Positions 24,543-33,125 of a stretch of DNA of 50,860 bases are shown here, in pieces. The stretch's first letter is position 1. Each line of letters starts with the position of its first letter. The notes beneath the pieces are model-generated. The model was not told where the DNA came from and searched no databases. It saw only the letters and a program-made list of their open reading frames with translations. Source of the DNA: an uncultured Chloroflexota bacterium (GTDB lineage: Bacteria > Chloroflexota > Anaerolineae > Anaerolineales > Anaerolineaceae); contig CADATZ010000022.1 of NCBI GenBank assembly GCA_902791025.1, positions 1 to 50,860 of the forward strand, read 5' to 3'. The position numbers and the translations under genes are program-made.

Positions 24543-27155
24543 TTACTCCTCATTTTCAGACGTATCCTCTGATTTCTCGTCGGTGTCGTCTTCAATTTCT
24601 TCTTCGATTTCATCATCTTCCAGATCCGCTTCGTCATCAGCAGGAAGCTCATCTTCCGGAGCGAGTGTCGGATCATTCGGCAGTTCGGTGACGGTTTCTT
24701 CATCCGGTTGTTCCGGGATAGCATCATGGTCATTGGCAGTCACACCGGCAACGACCGCATCCTCTTCCATACGGACCAGGCGGACACCGCGGGCAGCACG
24801 TCCGAGGCTCGGGATCACCGCACCGCGCAGACGCACCACATGACCGGTGGAGCTCATGAACGTAACATCATCATTCGCGTGCAGCACCAGAGCCGCCGCG
24901 ATTCTGCCGATTTTCTCAAAGGCATTTGTATTGGTGATTTTCTGACCACCGGTGGTACGTCCGTGGATCGGAACGAGTGCAACCGGTGTACGTTTCCCGA
25001 TACCCTTGTCATGAACAATGAGCAGATCATCCTGATCCCGAGCAACGCCCACATAAACCAGGCGGTCATCACCCAACAGCTTCATGGAGTTCACACCGCG
25101 GGCAGTCCGACCCATGGTACGAATGGAGCTTTCCTTGAAACGCAGGCATTTCCCGTTGCGGCTGACCATAACCACATTCATATTTCCATCCGTCAGCTCA
25201 ACCCAGGTCAGACGGTCATCTTCATCCAGATTAATAGCGATCAAACCATTGGCACGGATATTCAGGTAATCCTTGAGGCGGTTGCGTTTGATCTTGCCAT
25301 TGGCTGTAGCCATCACCAGGAACCCTTCAGTATCCGCGGCACGGATCGGCAGCATGGCAGTGACCTTTTCATCACCCTGAATGTTGATTATGTTGATTAC
25401 CGGCAACCCCTTGCCGGTACGGCTGCTGTCCGGAATACGGAATACATCTTCCGCATAAACTTTACCCTTGTCGGTAAAGAAAAGCATCTTATCATGCGTG
25501 TTGACAAACATAATTTTTGCTACACGATCTTCTTCTTTCATGGTGTGCCCGGTGACACCCTGCGCGCCGCGGTTATACTGGCGGTAGGTTGTGGCATCGA
25601 CCCGTTTGATATAACCGTTTTCGGTCATCGTCACGAAAACACCACGTTCGGAGATCAGGTCGCCTTCTGAGAAGCCTTCCAGTTCATCCGCTTCAATTGA
25701 TGTGCGGCGTTCGTCACCGTAAACACGGGTGACCTCGTCAGTTTCGGTTTCAACAACCTTCAGCTGGCGTTCTTTGGAAGCGAGCAGGTCTTCCAGGTCA
25801 GCGATTTTTTCGATGAGCTGCTTCTGTTCTTCTTCGATCTTCCAGCGTTCCAGAGCGCTCAGGCGGCGCAGCTGCATGTCCAGAATAGCCTGTGCCTGAA
25901 TATCAGTCAGGCTGAAACGTTCCATCAACTGAGTCTTTGCGGAATCACTGTCCGGCGCATTACGGATGATGCGGATCACTTCGTCCAGGTTGGAAAGGGC
26001 GATCAGCAAACCGGCAAGAATGTGAGAACGGGCTCTTGCTTTGCGAAGCTCAAAGTCCGCCCTGCGTTCGATAACTTCCAGACGATGCTTGATAAAGATT
26101 TCCAGCGCACTCTTCAGGGAGAGATAAACCGGGCGGTTGTCAACCAGCGCCAGCATCTGCGCCCCGAAAGTAGACTGCAGCATGGTGTGTTTGTAAAGCT
26201 GATTCAGAACGGCCTGCGGCTGTGCCTCTTTTTTCAATTCGATGACGATACGCATACCGTCGCGGTCAGATTCATCACGAAGGTCATGAATGGTAGTGAT
26301 CTGCCCGCCCCTTACCAGCTCCGCGATACGCTCGAGGAGCGTGGTCTTGTTGACCTGGTAAGGGATCTCAGTAATGACAATGTGGAAACGTCCCTTGCCT
26401 TCTTCCACATGAGAGCGGGCACGGACGATAATGCGGCCTTTCCCTGTGGTATAGGCCTGTTTGATACCCTCCCGACCAATAATGATACCGCCTGTCGGGA
26501 AATCCGGTCCCTTGACAAACTGCATCAGGTCTTCCACGGTAATGTCTTCAATATGATCATAATTATCGATCATATAAGCAAGTGCGGAATTGATCTCACG
26601 CAGGTTGTGAGACGGAATGTTAGTCGCCATACCGACCGCAATACCGTTCGAGCCATTCAGCAGCAGATTCGGCACCTTGGAAGGCAGGACGACCGGTTCC
26701 TTTTCGGAGCCGTCAAAGTTCGGCATGAAGTCGATGGTTTCTTTATCGATATCCGCGAGCAGTTCGTCCGTGATCTTCGCCATTCTTGCTTCCGTATAAC
26801 GCATAGCAGCCGGCGGGTCACCGTCAATGGAACCGAAGTTCCCGTGACCGTCCACCAGCGGGTAGCGCATGGAAAAGTCCTGCGCCATACGGACCATAGC
26901 ATCGTAGATGGATGCGTCACCGTGCGGATGGTATTTACCCAGTACTTCACCGACGATACGGGCAGATTTTTTGTGTGCGGTAGTGGAACGCACCCCCATA
27001 TCCTGCATGGCATAGAGAATGCGGCGGTGAACGGGTTTCAAACCGTCGCGCGCATCCGGAAGCGCGCGCGACACGATAACGCTCATCGCATAATCCAGGT
27101 AAGCATCCCGCATTTGCTGGTCAAGATCGACTCGATTTACATTGTCATTTTCCAT
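24543..27155 (-). CDS. gyrA: DNA gyrase subunit A
   Basis: Breakage-reunion subunit of the type IIA topoisomerase. The 870-residue protein has [32 protein letters not shown], the QRDR region [20 protein letters not shown], and the catalytic Tyr in [10 protein letters not shown], then a beta-pinwheel C-terminal domain. The GyrA box, usually QRRGGKG-like, reads YNRGAQG near residue 525, keeping the R-G but changing other positions. The protein ends in a very acidic tail of about 60 residues. The start at 27155 fits the family better than 27197. Assignment as GyrA over ParC is by general resemblance. Confidence 0.92.
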   Translation of the reverse strand: MENDNVNRVDLDQQMRDAYLDYAMSVIVSRALPDARDGLKPVHRRILYAMQDMGVRSTTAHKKSARIVGEVLGKYHPHGDASIYDAMVRMAQDFSMRYPLVDGHGNFGSIDGDPPAAMRYTEARMAKITDELLADIDKETIDFMPNFDGSEKEPVVLPSKVPNLLLNGSNGIAVGMATNIPSHNLREINSALAYMIDNYDHIEDITVEDLMQFVKGPDFPTGGIIIGREGIKQAYTTGKGRIIVRARSHVEEGKGRFHIVITEIPYQVNKTTLLERIAELVRGGQITTIHDLRDESDRDGMRIVIELKKEAQPQAVLNQLYKHTMLQSTFGAQMLALVDNRPVYLSLKSALEIFIKHRLEVIERRADFELRKARARSHILAGLLIALSNLDEVIRIIRNAPDSDSAKTQLMERFSLTDIQAQAILDMQLRRLSALERWKIEEEQKQLIEKIADLEDLLASKERQLKVVETETDEVTRVYGDERRTSIEADELEGFSEGDLISERGVFVTMTENGYIKRVDATTYRQYNRGAQGVTGHTMKEEDRVAKIMFVNTHDKMLFFTDKGKVYAEDVFRIPDSSRTGKGLPVINIINIQGDEKVTAMLPIRAADTEGFLVMATANGKIKRNRLKDYLNIRANGLIAINLDEDDRLTWVELTDGNMNVVMVSRNGKCLRFKESSIRTMGRTARGVNSMKLLGDDRLVYVGVARDQDDLLIVHDKGIGKRTPVALVPIHGRTTGGQKITNTNAFEKIGRIAAALVLHANDDVTFMSSTGHVVRLRGAVIPSLGRAARGVRLVRMEEDAVVAGVTANDHDAIPEQPDEETVTELPNDPTLAPEDELPADDEADLEDDEIEEEIEDDTDEKSEDTSENEE

Positions 27156-27200
27156 AAAAGTCTCGCCTTCTCGTCGGTAATTTATTCTTATAACCAATAA

Positions 27201-27229
27201 ATTATACCACGGAGGGAAATCAGAAATCA
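27201..27229 (-). promoter_or_regulatory. Promoter candidate for gyrA
   Basis: On the minus strand TGGTATAAT is an extended -10 (TATAAT at 27206-27201), with TGATTT 17 bases further upstream (27229-27224). It lies about 46 bases from the gyrA start and borders a heptad tract. Confidence 0.5.
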
Positions 27230-27330
27230 GAAATCAGATATAAAAAATGAGACATTAGACATAAGAAGTTAGGGATTAGGAATTAGGAGTTGGAAACTAA
27301 TTGTTAGATACTAATTATTGGAATGTCTGT
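27218..27330. repeat. Heptad-repeat tract upstream of gyrA
   Basis: Begins with three exact AATCAGA units (about 27219-27239) and continues after a short break with units such as ACATTAG, AAGTTAG, GGATTAG, GAATTAG, GAGTTGG. It is the G-rich arm, facing a C-rich arm at 27406. Confidence 0.65.
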
Positions 27331-27337
27331 CAAAAAA

Positions 27338-27374
27338 AAAAGGAATGGGAAATCTCAATTATCCCATTCCTTTT
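27338..27374. terminator. Intrinsic terminator, probably bidirectional
   Basis: A perfect 13-bp stem AAAAGGAATGGGA / TCCCATTCCTTTT (27338-27350, 27362-27374) with an 11-base loop and flanking A and T runs. It ends the amino-acid ABC transporter transcript upstream of gyrA. Confidence 0.85.
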
Positions 27375-27405
27375 CATGCAAGCCAAGTTTTGACGTCTAA
27401 AGTCT

Positions 27406-27460
27406 AATATCTAACTTCTAACTTACAACTTAAAACTTCTAACTTCTAACTTCTTACTTC
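27406..27460. repeat. Heptad-repeat tract with the SBP stop codon
   Basis: In-register units CTTCTAA, CTTACAA, CTTAAAA and CTTCTTA. The stop codon of the minus-strand solute-binding protein (27454-27456) and its last Lys codons are in the final units. Confidence 0.75.
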
Positions 27461-28239
27461 TTCGAAATATCCGTATTAAAGTATTTCTCGGAAAGCTCAG
27501 TCAGGACACCACTTTCTGCCATATCGGCAAGAGCAGCGTTGATAGCTTCCTTCAAAGTGGCGATTTCTTCACCCTTGCGGAGCGGAATGCCGATCTCTGT
27601 TACATCTTCGCCGTAAGCAGCGATCTTGAGATTGGCTTCCGGATGGGCGCGCATATACTCAAAATATGTCACTTCCGTATTAAGTGTAGCGTCAATACGC
27701 CCGCTCAGAACCAGTTCCAGCGTCTGGTTCAGGTCATCCACGCCGATCACGTTTGCACCGTATTTTTCAGCAGTTTCAGCAAAGAGAGACGTGATCGTAT
27801 TGGCGGTTTTCTTTCCTTTCAAGTCTTCCATGGTATGGATTTCATCATAATCGCCGCGAACGATGACAACCGGCTTGTTGTAAGCATAAGGCACAGAGAA
27901 GTCATACTTTTTCTGCCGTTCTTCGGTGATACCAACGCCGTTGATCATGATATCATAACGACCAACTTCCAACCCCGCGAGCAGGCCATCCCAGGGACCT
28001 TCAACGAAGTTCGGTTTCACACCCAGGCGTTCAGCAAGTGCTTTTCCGACTTCCACATCATATCCGACAAGTTCATCGTCTTCATTATGGAACGTCCAAG
28101 GGGACCAGGTGCCTTCCATGGCGATGGTGATCTGGCCTTTTGACTGAATTTCATCCAGCAAATCAGCAGCACTCACACTGCCAACAAAGGCAGTAATCAA
28201 TAAACTGACAACAAGAGTCAACAACAAATATTTTTTCAT
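27454..28239 (-). CDS. Polar amino acid ABC transporter, solute-binding protein
   Basis: A 261-residue extracellular binding protein of family 3. A signal peptide covers residues 1-24 (LVVSLLITAFVGSVSAA). The family pattern is visible: GQITIAMEGTWSPWTFHNEDDELVGYDVEVGKALAERLG, then DIMINGVGITEERQKKYDFSVPY and a later DVTEIGIPLRKG. Such proteins deliver polar amino acids or cystine to the permease. No lipobox Cys is seen, so how it is held at the surface is unclear. It is the last gene of a permease-ATPase-SBP set, separated from the ATPase by about 160 bases of repeats. Confidence 0.92.
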   Translation of the reverse strand: MKKYLLLTLVVSLLITAFVGSVSAADLLDEIQSKGQITIAMEGTWSPWTFHNEDDELVGYDVEVGKALAERLGVKPNFVEGPWDGLLAGLEVGRYDIMINGVGITEERQKKYDFSVPYAYNKPVVIVRGDYDEIHTMEDLKGKKTANTITSLFAETAEKYGANVIGVDDLNQTLELVLSGRIDATLNTEVTYFEYMRAHPEANLKIAAYGEDVTEIGIPLRKGEEIATLKEAINAALADMAESGVLTELSEKYFNTDISKK

Positions 28240-28257
28240 AAAAACTCCTTTATTTCA

Positions 28258-28303
28258 GGTGATAAGTATTAAGTATTAGGTGTTAGGTTTTAGGTGTTAG
28301 TGA
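28258..28303. repeat. Heptad-repeat tract, G-rich arm
   Basis: Units TTAAGTA, TTAGGTG, TTAGGTT, TTAGGTG in register, immediately upstream of the SBP start. A C-rich arm follows at 28353, so the two could fold together in the intercistronic RNA. Confidence 0.75.
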
Positions 28304-28352
28304 GAAGATACCAATAATAAAATTCAAAAGTATAAATATGACTTACATTTAA

Positions 28353-28402
28353 TCGTCAATACCTAATACCTAATGCCTAATGCCTAATGCCTAACACCTA
28401 TT
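28353..28402. repeat. Heptad-repeat tract, C-rich arm
   Basis: Units CCTAATA, CCTAATG (three times), CCTAACA and CCTATTT. The last contains the stop codon of the ABC ATPase gene (28398-28400). Confidence 0.78.
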
Positions 28403-29135
28403 TTCCCGTTACTTTCAAAAAAGCCGCGGTACGTTCTTTATCCGGATTCGTAAACATCTTTGCCGTCGGACCGGACTCCACAACCACACCATTTTCCATA
28501 AAAATGATCTTATTGGAAACTGTACGGGCAAATTCAATTTCATGGGTGACGATTGCCATCGTCATCCCGTCATCCGCAAGGGAGCGCATAACGGAAAGGA
28601 CTTCACCTGTCAATTCCGGATCAAGCGCACTGGTCGGCTCATCAAAGAAAATGATTTTCGGATCCGCTGCGATTGCCCGTGCGATTGCGACACGCTGCTG
28701 CTGTCCACCGGAAAGCTGATGTGGGAAATGATCCTTGTGCGTGACCAGACCGACCCGTTCCAATGCCTCCAGACCTTTCTTTTCCGCCTGATTTTTGTCC
28801 AATCCCCGGGCGATGATCAATCCTTCCGTCACGTTTTGAAGCGCAGTCTTATTCAGAAAAAGGTTGAAACTCTGGAAAACAAAAGCAGTCTGCAGATGAT
28901 AGTTCCTGATTTCTTTTTTTGACATATGTGTCATATCATACCGCTGTCCTTCAAAAATCAATTCGCCGCTATCGGGTGTTTCAAGAAAATTCATGCATCG
29001 CAGCAGTGTGGTCTTCCCGGCGCCGGAAGGGCCGAGGATCACAGCAGCTTCTCCGGTATCGATGGAAAGATCAATTCCTTTCAGTACATCCAGGGATTTA
29101 AAATGCTTTTTGACATTTTTCACTTCCAGCAGCAT
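28398..29135 (-). CDS. Polar amino acid ABC transporter, ATP-binding protein
   Basis: A 245-residue ABC ATPase. Walker A GPSGAGKTTLLRCMN, the Q-loop FQSFNLF, signature LSGGQQQRVAIARA, Walker B IIFFDEPTSALDPE and the switch His in VTHE are all present, in the sub-group that powers glutamine/glutamate type uptake. The start at 29135 is preferred over 29162 because the AAGGAGG ribosome binding site sits directly before it, in the last codons of the permease gene, and because MLLEVKNVKKHF is the usual family start. One base separates it from the permease stop. Confidence 0.95.
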   Translation of the reverse strand: MLLEVKNVKKHFKSLDVLKGIDLSIDTGEAAVILGPSGAGKTTLLRCMNFLETPDSGELIFEGQRYDMTHMSKKEIRNYHLQTAFVFQSFNLFLNKTALQNVTEGLIIARGLDKNQAEKKGLEALERVGLVTHKDHFPHQLSGGQQQRVAIARAIAADPKIIFFDEPTSALDPELTGEVLSVMRSLADDGMTMAIVTHEIEFARTVSNKIIFMENGVVVESGPTAKMFTNPDKERTAAFLKVTGK

Positions 29136-29136
29136 A

Positions 29137-29811
29137 TCAGGCCTCCTTTTCCATGTAGGCACCCAGCCGCTTTTCTCCCCATCCCTGCAGGAACGTCAGC
29201 AGCGTGGAAAAGATCAGGTAAATCAGACCGACTTCAAGATAAAGCAGCAGCGGTTCATACGTACGTGCAACGATACGCTGTGTTGTCATGAACATTTCCG
29301 TTACGGTAATATTAGCCGCGAGAGACGTGCTTTTCACCATCGCGATCAGCGAATTGGAAAGAGAAGGGAAAGCGGTACGCATAGCCTGCGGCAGGAGGAT
29401 CCTTCGCATGATCTGCATATAGGTCATCCCCACACAGTACCCGGCTTCCATCTGTCCAATCGGGACAGATTCCAGAGCGGCACGAACCGTTTCGGAATCG
29501 TACGCGCCTTCATTTAATGAAAAGACGATCACAGCCGCAGGGAAAGGATCGATCAGGATCCCAACCCGGGGAAGACCGTAGAATACAATAAACAGCTGCA
29601 CCAGCAGCGGTGTACCGCGAAACACCCAGATATAAAAGCGGATGATCTGCGAAAGAATCGGAATACGCGCATATTGTGCCATAGCAGTCAGCACTGCGAT
29701 AACCATGGCAATGGAAAACGAAATCACCGTCAGAGGAATCGTCCGTGTCAGTCCGGGAATCAGAATTTTTGGAAATGAATCGATAAAAAGCGTCAGCCAG
29801 TTGCTGCTCAT
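29137..29811 (-). CDS. Polar amino acid ABC transporter, permease
   Basis: A 224-residue inner-membrane permease of the His/Glu/Gln/Arg family with about five membrane segments. The family start GLTRTIPLTVISFSIAMVIAVL, the FRGTPLLVQLFIVFYGLP motif and the ATPase-coupling EAA loop (EAGYCVGMTYMQIMRRILLPQAMR) are visible. A single permease gene implies a homodimer. A well-formed promoter lies 39 bases upstream, so this gene starts the permease-ATPase-SBP transcript. Confidence 0.93.
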   Translation of the reverse strand: MSSNWLTLFIDSFPKILIPGLTRTIPLTVISFSIAMVIAVLTAMAQYARIPILSQIIRFYIWVFRGTPLLVQLFIVFYGLPRVGILIDPFPAAVIVFSLNEGAYDSETVRAALESVPIGQMEAGYCVGMTYMQIMRRILLPQAMRTAFPSLSNSLIAMVKSTSLAANITVTEMFMTTQRIVARTYEPLLLYLEVGLIYLIFSTLLTFLQGWGEKRLGAYMEKEA

Positions 29812-29849
29812 TTATATATATCCTTTATCTTTCTTTATCTGGTAATTTC

Positions 29850-29878
29850 ATAATGCATCCATCAGAAACAGATGTTAA
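29850..29878 (-). promoter_or_regulatory. Sigma-70 type promoter for the amino-acid ABC genes
   Basis: On the minus strand TTAACA (29878-29873), a 17-base spacer and CATTAT (29855-29850), matching the consensus at 5 of 6 and 4 of 6 positions. Confidence 0.5.
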
Positions 29879-30020
29879 AAACTGAACTCAATAAGAATAT
29901 GCCAAAATAATGAATTTTGGTTAGCTGGAAATATCATAACAGAAATGAATAAGAAAATTATCAGAATTTCTAACAATCATTACGACAAACGATTTATCCC
30001 GCTATACCAAAAAAAGAGCA

Positions 30021-30047
30021 TTTGTCAATTGCCGATATTGGCGGTTT
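30021..30047. repeat. Dispersed palindrome, copy 1 (TTTGTCAA plus GCCGATATTGGCGGTT)
   Basis: TTTGTCAATT followed by GCCGATATTGGCGGTTT. The same unit occurs in the opposite orientation at 50525-50553. Here the hairpin uses several G-U pairs where the other copy is a perfect palindrome. Confidence 0.6.
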
Positions 30048-30089
30048 CCTTTTTTCCTTTTTTTATTGTGATTTATTCTTATGGAAATA

Positions 30090-30118
30090 TTGTGCTTTGT
30101 CAAAAAATCATTTATAAT
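30090..30118 (+). promoter_or_regulatory. Promoter candidate for the small peptide/TIGR04076 genes
   Basis: TTGTGC (30090-30095), 17-base spacer, perfect TATAAT (30113-30118). The transcript would have a leader of about 90 bases before the small ORF. Confidence 0.55.
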
Positions 30119-30162
30119 GGATACGGTTATTAAGATTTGTTGGAGAGCTTATCGAAATAACT

Positions 30163-30196
30163 CAACGTGAGAAACAGACCGGAGACTGTCACGTTG
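30163..30196 (+). promoter_or_regulatory. Leader hairpin upstream of the small ORF
   Basis: CAACGTGA / TCACGTTG (30163-30170, 30189-30196) with an inner CAG/CTG pair, about 12 bases before a GAGGAGAGAG ribosome binding site. Possible RNA regulatory element. Confidence 0.45.
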
Positions 30197-30217
30197 AAAA
30201 CAGAGGAGAGAGAACAA

Positions 30218-30337
30218 ATGGAAAAGCAACCTTTTCCCGTTATTTTCATGCACATAATTTTCTTCTTTGTTTCCATCAGCCTGCAATGCAGGTCGGTTTG
30301 TTATTTCATACCTTTAGCAACAGGGAAAGAGAAATAA
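30218..30337 (+). CDS. 39-residue hydrophobic peptide, unrecognised
   Basis: ATG at 30218 follows a strong purine-rich site (GAGGAGAGAGAAC). The peptide begins MEKQPFPVIFMHIIFFFVS and has one hydrophobic helix (about residues 6-22), two Cys in LQCRSVC, and a basic tail. Stop TAA is at 30335-30337, three bases before the ATG of the TIGR04076 gene, so it would be translationally coupled. It may be a small membrane protein or a leader peptide. No homologue is recognised. Evidence is the binding site, tight spacing and upstream promoter. Confidence 0.5.
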   Translation: MEKQPFPVIFMHIIFFFVSISLQCRSVCYFIPLATGKEK

Positions 30338-30340
30338 GCG

Positions 30341-30682
30341 ATGGCAAACAAATGCAGAATCACAGTGGTACGAAAAGCAAATTACCCTGACCTTTCCGAA
30401 CACTATGAAAACCCGATCAAAGACCCCTGCTGTCACAAAGAGGGGGAAGTTTTCATCGCCGATGGGTGGGAAAAACCGGAAGGGTTTTGTCAAAGTGCCT
30501 GGGATTCAATATCTGCATTTGTACTTACGCTTTCTCATGGCGGAACCGACATCTATGAAGGCTGGATGAAAAATCCGCGTTCCGCGATGATCTCCTGCAA
30601 TGACGGATTCCGTCCGGTCAGTTTCTACATTGAAGCGCTTGAAGAAGAAGCCGGCAGCTGTCAGTCAGACATCAGTCGTTAG
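30341..30682 (+). CDS. TIGR04076 family protein
   Basis: A 113-residue protein recognised by the TIGR04076 pattern: KCRITVVRKANYPDLSEHY, a central CCHKEGEVFIADGWEKPEGFCQSAWDSI, and NDGFRPVSFYIEAL near the end. Family members are small cytoplasmic Cys-containing proteins of unknown function found in anaerobes; the Cys pairs suggest metal or Fe-S binding, which is inference. The last residues (CQSDISR) and stop codon fall in a heptad tract. It follows the 39-residue peptide by 3 bases and precedes the PAP2 gene by 46. Confidence 0.82.
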   Translation: MANKCRITVVRKANYPDLSEHYENPIKDPCCHKEGEVFIADGWEKPEGFCQSAWDSISAFVLTLSHGGTDIYEGWMKNPRSAMISCNDGFRPVSFYIEALEEEAGSCQSDISR

Positions 30683-30707
30683 ATATTGGACTTTAGAAAT
30701 TGAAGTC
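30663..30707. repeat. Short heptad-repeat tract over the TIGR04076 stop codon
   Basis: In-register units such as GTCAGAC, ATCAGTC, GTTAGAT, ATTGGAC, TTTAGAA. The TAG stop is in GTTAGAT. Confidence 0.55.
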
Positions 30708-30728
30708 AGATAAGAAAGGAAGTGTGCT

Positions 30729-31382
30729 ATGAAAAGAGTACCGAAAGAAAGCCTGCGAACAGCATTATTAATGACACTTGCAGCAGTTTTAGCAACGATT
30801 CTTGTTTCAGTCGTTGACGTTCAGCCTGTTGGTGTGGAAGGCACCAATCTTGGATTTGCTACCATCAACACCGATTTTTTTGCCCGCCATGGACAAAACG
30901 AGACATTTTATAAACTCAGTAAATACGCCGGATACATTTGTTTCGCTACCGCTGCCGGTTTTGCTGTTTTTTTCCTGATCCAGTTGATCCAACGGAAATC
31001 ATTATCCAAAGTTGACCGGAATCTTTCTGTATTGATCCTGCTCTATATCCTGACGGCCTCGCTTTACCTGCTTTTTGACAAGGTACTAATCATCAACTAC
31101 AGGCCTGTGATTCGCGATAAAGGACTGGAATCATCCTTTCCCTCTACACATGTTATGATTGCCTGGGTAGTGATGGTTTCCACCGTTGATCAATGGAATA
31201 TCTATATTAAAAATGAAAACCTGAAAATCACTGCTATCACCTGTTCCCTTCTCGTAATGCTTGTCGTTATCGTTGCCCGCATGTTTTCTGGTGTGCACTG
31301 GCTCACGGATATACTCGGAGGCATTTTGATTGGAGACATGCTGATAGCCTGGTACCGCTACGCAGCAGGAAAAAAGAAGTAA
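30729..31382 (+). CDS. PAP2 family phosphatase
   Basis: A 217-residue membrane phosphatase with about five to six hydrophobic segments. All three PAP2 motifs are seen: K-x6-R-P as KVLIINYRP, PS-x-H as SFPSTHVMIAW (Thr in place of the usual Gly), and R-x5-H-x3-D as ARMFSGVHWLTD. Likely substrates are phosphatidic acid, phosphatidylglycerophosphate or undecaprenyl pyrophosphate; the sequence does not decide. AAGGAAG precedes the start. Confidence 0.9.
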   Translation: MKRVPKESLRTALLMTLAAVLATILVSVVDVQPVGVEGTNLGFATINTDFFARHGQNETFYKLSKYAGYICFATAAGFAVFFLIQLIQRKSLSKVDRNLSVLILLYILTASLYLLFDKVLIINYRPVIRDKGLESSFPSTHVMIAWVVMVSTVDQWNIYIKNENLKITAITCSLLVMLVVIVARMFSGVHWLTDILGGILIGDMLIAWYRYAAGKKK

Positions 31383-31673
31383 AAGTCACACAGACTGTTG
31401 CCGAAAGGCAACTGCTCAAAAAAAAGTGGCAGCAAATGAGAAAGGCAATAATCTTTCTTTAAATAGCTTAAAACAAGTCTTGATAAAGCTTAAAGAATAA
31501 ATATAGTCAGAGTTTTGTTAATGAAAAGCATATTTAGTAACTATAATTTTTTAATATAAAATTGAAGCAAAATTAAAAAAATTTAATATATGCAATTTTC
31601 ATACCAATTCTCTAATATTATGCTATACTTATAAGCAATTAATAAAGGCAACAAAATTTTAAGGAAGGCTGAA
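31383..31673. other. AT-rich intergenic region with a hairpin and an extended -10 site
   Basis: A perfect GTTGCC-GAAA-GGCAAC hairpin lies at 31397-31412, just after the PAP2 gene, but lacks a T run on the plus strand. TGCTATACT (31621-31629) is an extended -10 candidate 45 bases before the DUF6754-like gene that opens the seven-gene block. The rest is strongly AT-rich. Confidence 0.5.
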
Positions 31674-32417
31674 ATGCAAACGACAAGATTGACAGCTGTT
31701 ATGATTCTGATTATGGCAGGTATATATTTGATCTGCAGATTGATCGGAAACAAAAGCAAATTGGCAAGCAGGGCATACAATCGGACAAAAGATCGATTGA
31801 TCCGCAGTCGGATCGCAAGAAGCCTTGAAGAATCAGCTCCTATCCACTTGGATATCAGTGATGGCGGAGAGACTGCGATGGGCGGTGGATGTATCTTAGC
31901 TGCCGCACATACAACCGGAACCGTTTCTGCACAGATGGCATATGCAGATGAACCATGGGCTATCACCGTTCCAGGAGGTTTCGCCGGGAATCTTGAAAAA
32001 GATGCGGTTCGAATGGGAATGGAAGCGGCTGATTACAGCAGTTCCTATTATGCGGATTGCGCTTCTTTTTCCGGGACGTCTCCGTTTCTCCATACAGCCG
32101 GAAATGCAGCTGTCCTCGAAATGAAACCTTCCGCATTACATCTGAATCTTGGTTCTTTCGGCACTTCACCTGCCCTGAATGACACATTATATTCAAAAGG
32201 CGAAATCCTCTGTGTCGGGGGAGATGACCTGATTTCGCAAGCTGTCGCCTCTGTAAACGCAGATGTTGTTTATGTTGGTGAACAATTCACAGAAATTTCC
32301 GATTCTTTGGATCACGAAGAGAAAACAAACACCTCGCTCCTGACAATGGATGTTCTCCGTTGGCTTGTAATCAGTGCAATTTTCATTTTTGCCGGTATCG
32401 GGCTAACCGGAATTTAA
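31674..32417 (+). CDS. DUF6754-like membrane protein (first gene of MutL block)
   Basis: A 247-residue protein with an N-terminal membrane segment (VMILIMAGIYLICRLIG), a soluble domain (residues 35-215) and a C-terminal membrane segment (LRWLVISAIFIFAGIGLTGI). The soluble domain has GGGCILAAAHTTGTVSAQMAYADEPW, a YYADCASFSGTSPFLHTAGNAAV stretch and a LYSKGEILCVGGDDLI stretch that recall DUF6754; I hold this by eye only. AAGGAAG precedes the start. It begins a run of seven co-directional genes ending at 40981, and the next gene starts 78 bases later. Confidence 0.6.
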   Translation: MQTTRLTAVMILIMAGIYLICRLIGNKSKLASRAYNRTKDRLIRSRIARSLEESAPIHLDISDGGETAMGGGCILAAAHTTGTVSAQMAYADEPWAITVPGGFAGNLEKDAVRMGMEAADYSSSYYADCASFSGTSPFLHTAGNAAVLEMKPSALHLNLGSFGTSPALNDTLYSKGEILCVGGDDLISQAVASVNADVVYVGEQFTEISDSLDHEEKTNTSLLTMDVLRWLVISAIFIFAGIGLTGI

Positions 32418-32495
32418 CATTAAATCCTACATAGGGATAAATGTGTGTTATAAAACATAGAAGCGCGAAATAACGGAACAGGATAAGAAAGAAAA

Positions 32496-33125
32496 ATGAA
32501 GAAATCGAGAACCTTGCTTGCGATTCTTTCAATCCTCACAGGAGGATTTCTTTTCGTATCCTTTTTTATTGAACAACCTATCGTTCAATCTATTTCAGCT
32601 GAGACTTTTCTATGGGCGGAACGGCTTGCCGCTGCATTGCTGCTTTTTACAATCGCAGATGCAGCTATTGTTCAGGTTCGGAAAATCGGAAACGACGGAG
32701 GAATGCGCATCATCCGTACGATCGGTTTTGGTGTTTTTCTGGCAGTTCTCACACTCGGTTTGATCAAAGGTCCAGAATCATCCGAACTGAACCGTGTCGT
32801 TTATTTTCTTCAGCAAACGTTTGAGGCCGCATTAGCAGGGCTCGTGTGTCTCAGCCTGATTTTTGCTGTATATCGTTTACCAAAACAGGCATCTTCGGCA
32901 ATGAAAGTTTCTTTTTTCATTGGAATGCTGATTTTCCTCATAATTTACAGTGGGCTGCCACGAATGATAAATGGTTCGGAACAATTTACCGACATTATCG
33001 AATGGATCCAAAGTATTCCCCGTGGAGCCATTATGGGGTTGCTGACCGGTGTTGCCATAGGAGCAGCTGTCATAGGACTGCGGTTTCTTTTCTCCGGGAA
33101 ACTCCCGTCAAAGGAGGATAAATGA
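32496..33125 (+). CDS. Polytopic membrane protein, unrecognised
   Basis: A 209-residue protein with about six hydrophobic segments, including LLAILSILTGGFLFVSFFI, AAALLLFTIADAAIVQV, IGFGVFLAVLTLGLI and IMGLLTGVAIGAAVIGLRFLF, ending in a Lys-rich cytoplasmic tail. No family recognised. It overlaps the zinc-ribbon gene by 4 bases (ATGA), so the two are translated together. Probably a membrane partner in the MutL block. Confidence 0.6.
   Translation: MKKSRTLLAILSILTGGFLFVSFFIEQPIVQSISAETFLWAERLAAALLLFTIADAAIVQVRKIGNDGGMRIIRTIGFGVFLAVLTLGLIKGPESSELNRVVYFLQQTFEAALAGLVCLSLIFAVYRLPKQASSAMKVSFFIGMLIFLIIYSGLPRMINGSEQFTDIIEWIQSIPRGAIMGLLTGVAIGAAVIGLRFLFSGKLPSKEDK

Larger units (their letters stand above)
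29879..30217. other. Divergent intergenic region at the strand switch
   Basis: No convincing gene; AT-rich. It holds a palindromic unit at 30021-30047, a plus-strand promoter candidate at 30090-30118 and a structured leader at 30163-30196. A 62-codon open frame at 29945 has no ribosome binding site and crosses these elements, so I do not call it. Confidence 0.5.

Noticed and set aside
26022..27200. Plus-strand open frame of 392 codons opposite gyrA
   Set aside because: Shadow of gyrA codon bias; composition is rich in His/Arg and no domain is seen.
29945..30133. 62-codon open frame in the divergent gap
   Set aside because: No ribosome binding site; it runs through the dispersed palindrome and the promoter of the next genes.
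29812..30217. Strand-switch region as a replication origin
   Set aside because: No dnaA or dnaN, no cluster of DnaA boxes recognised; a divergent promoter region explains it.
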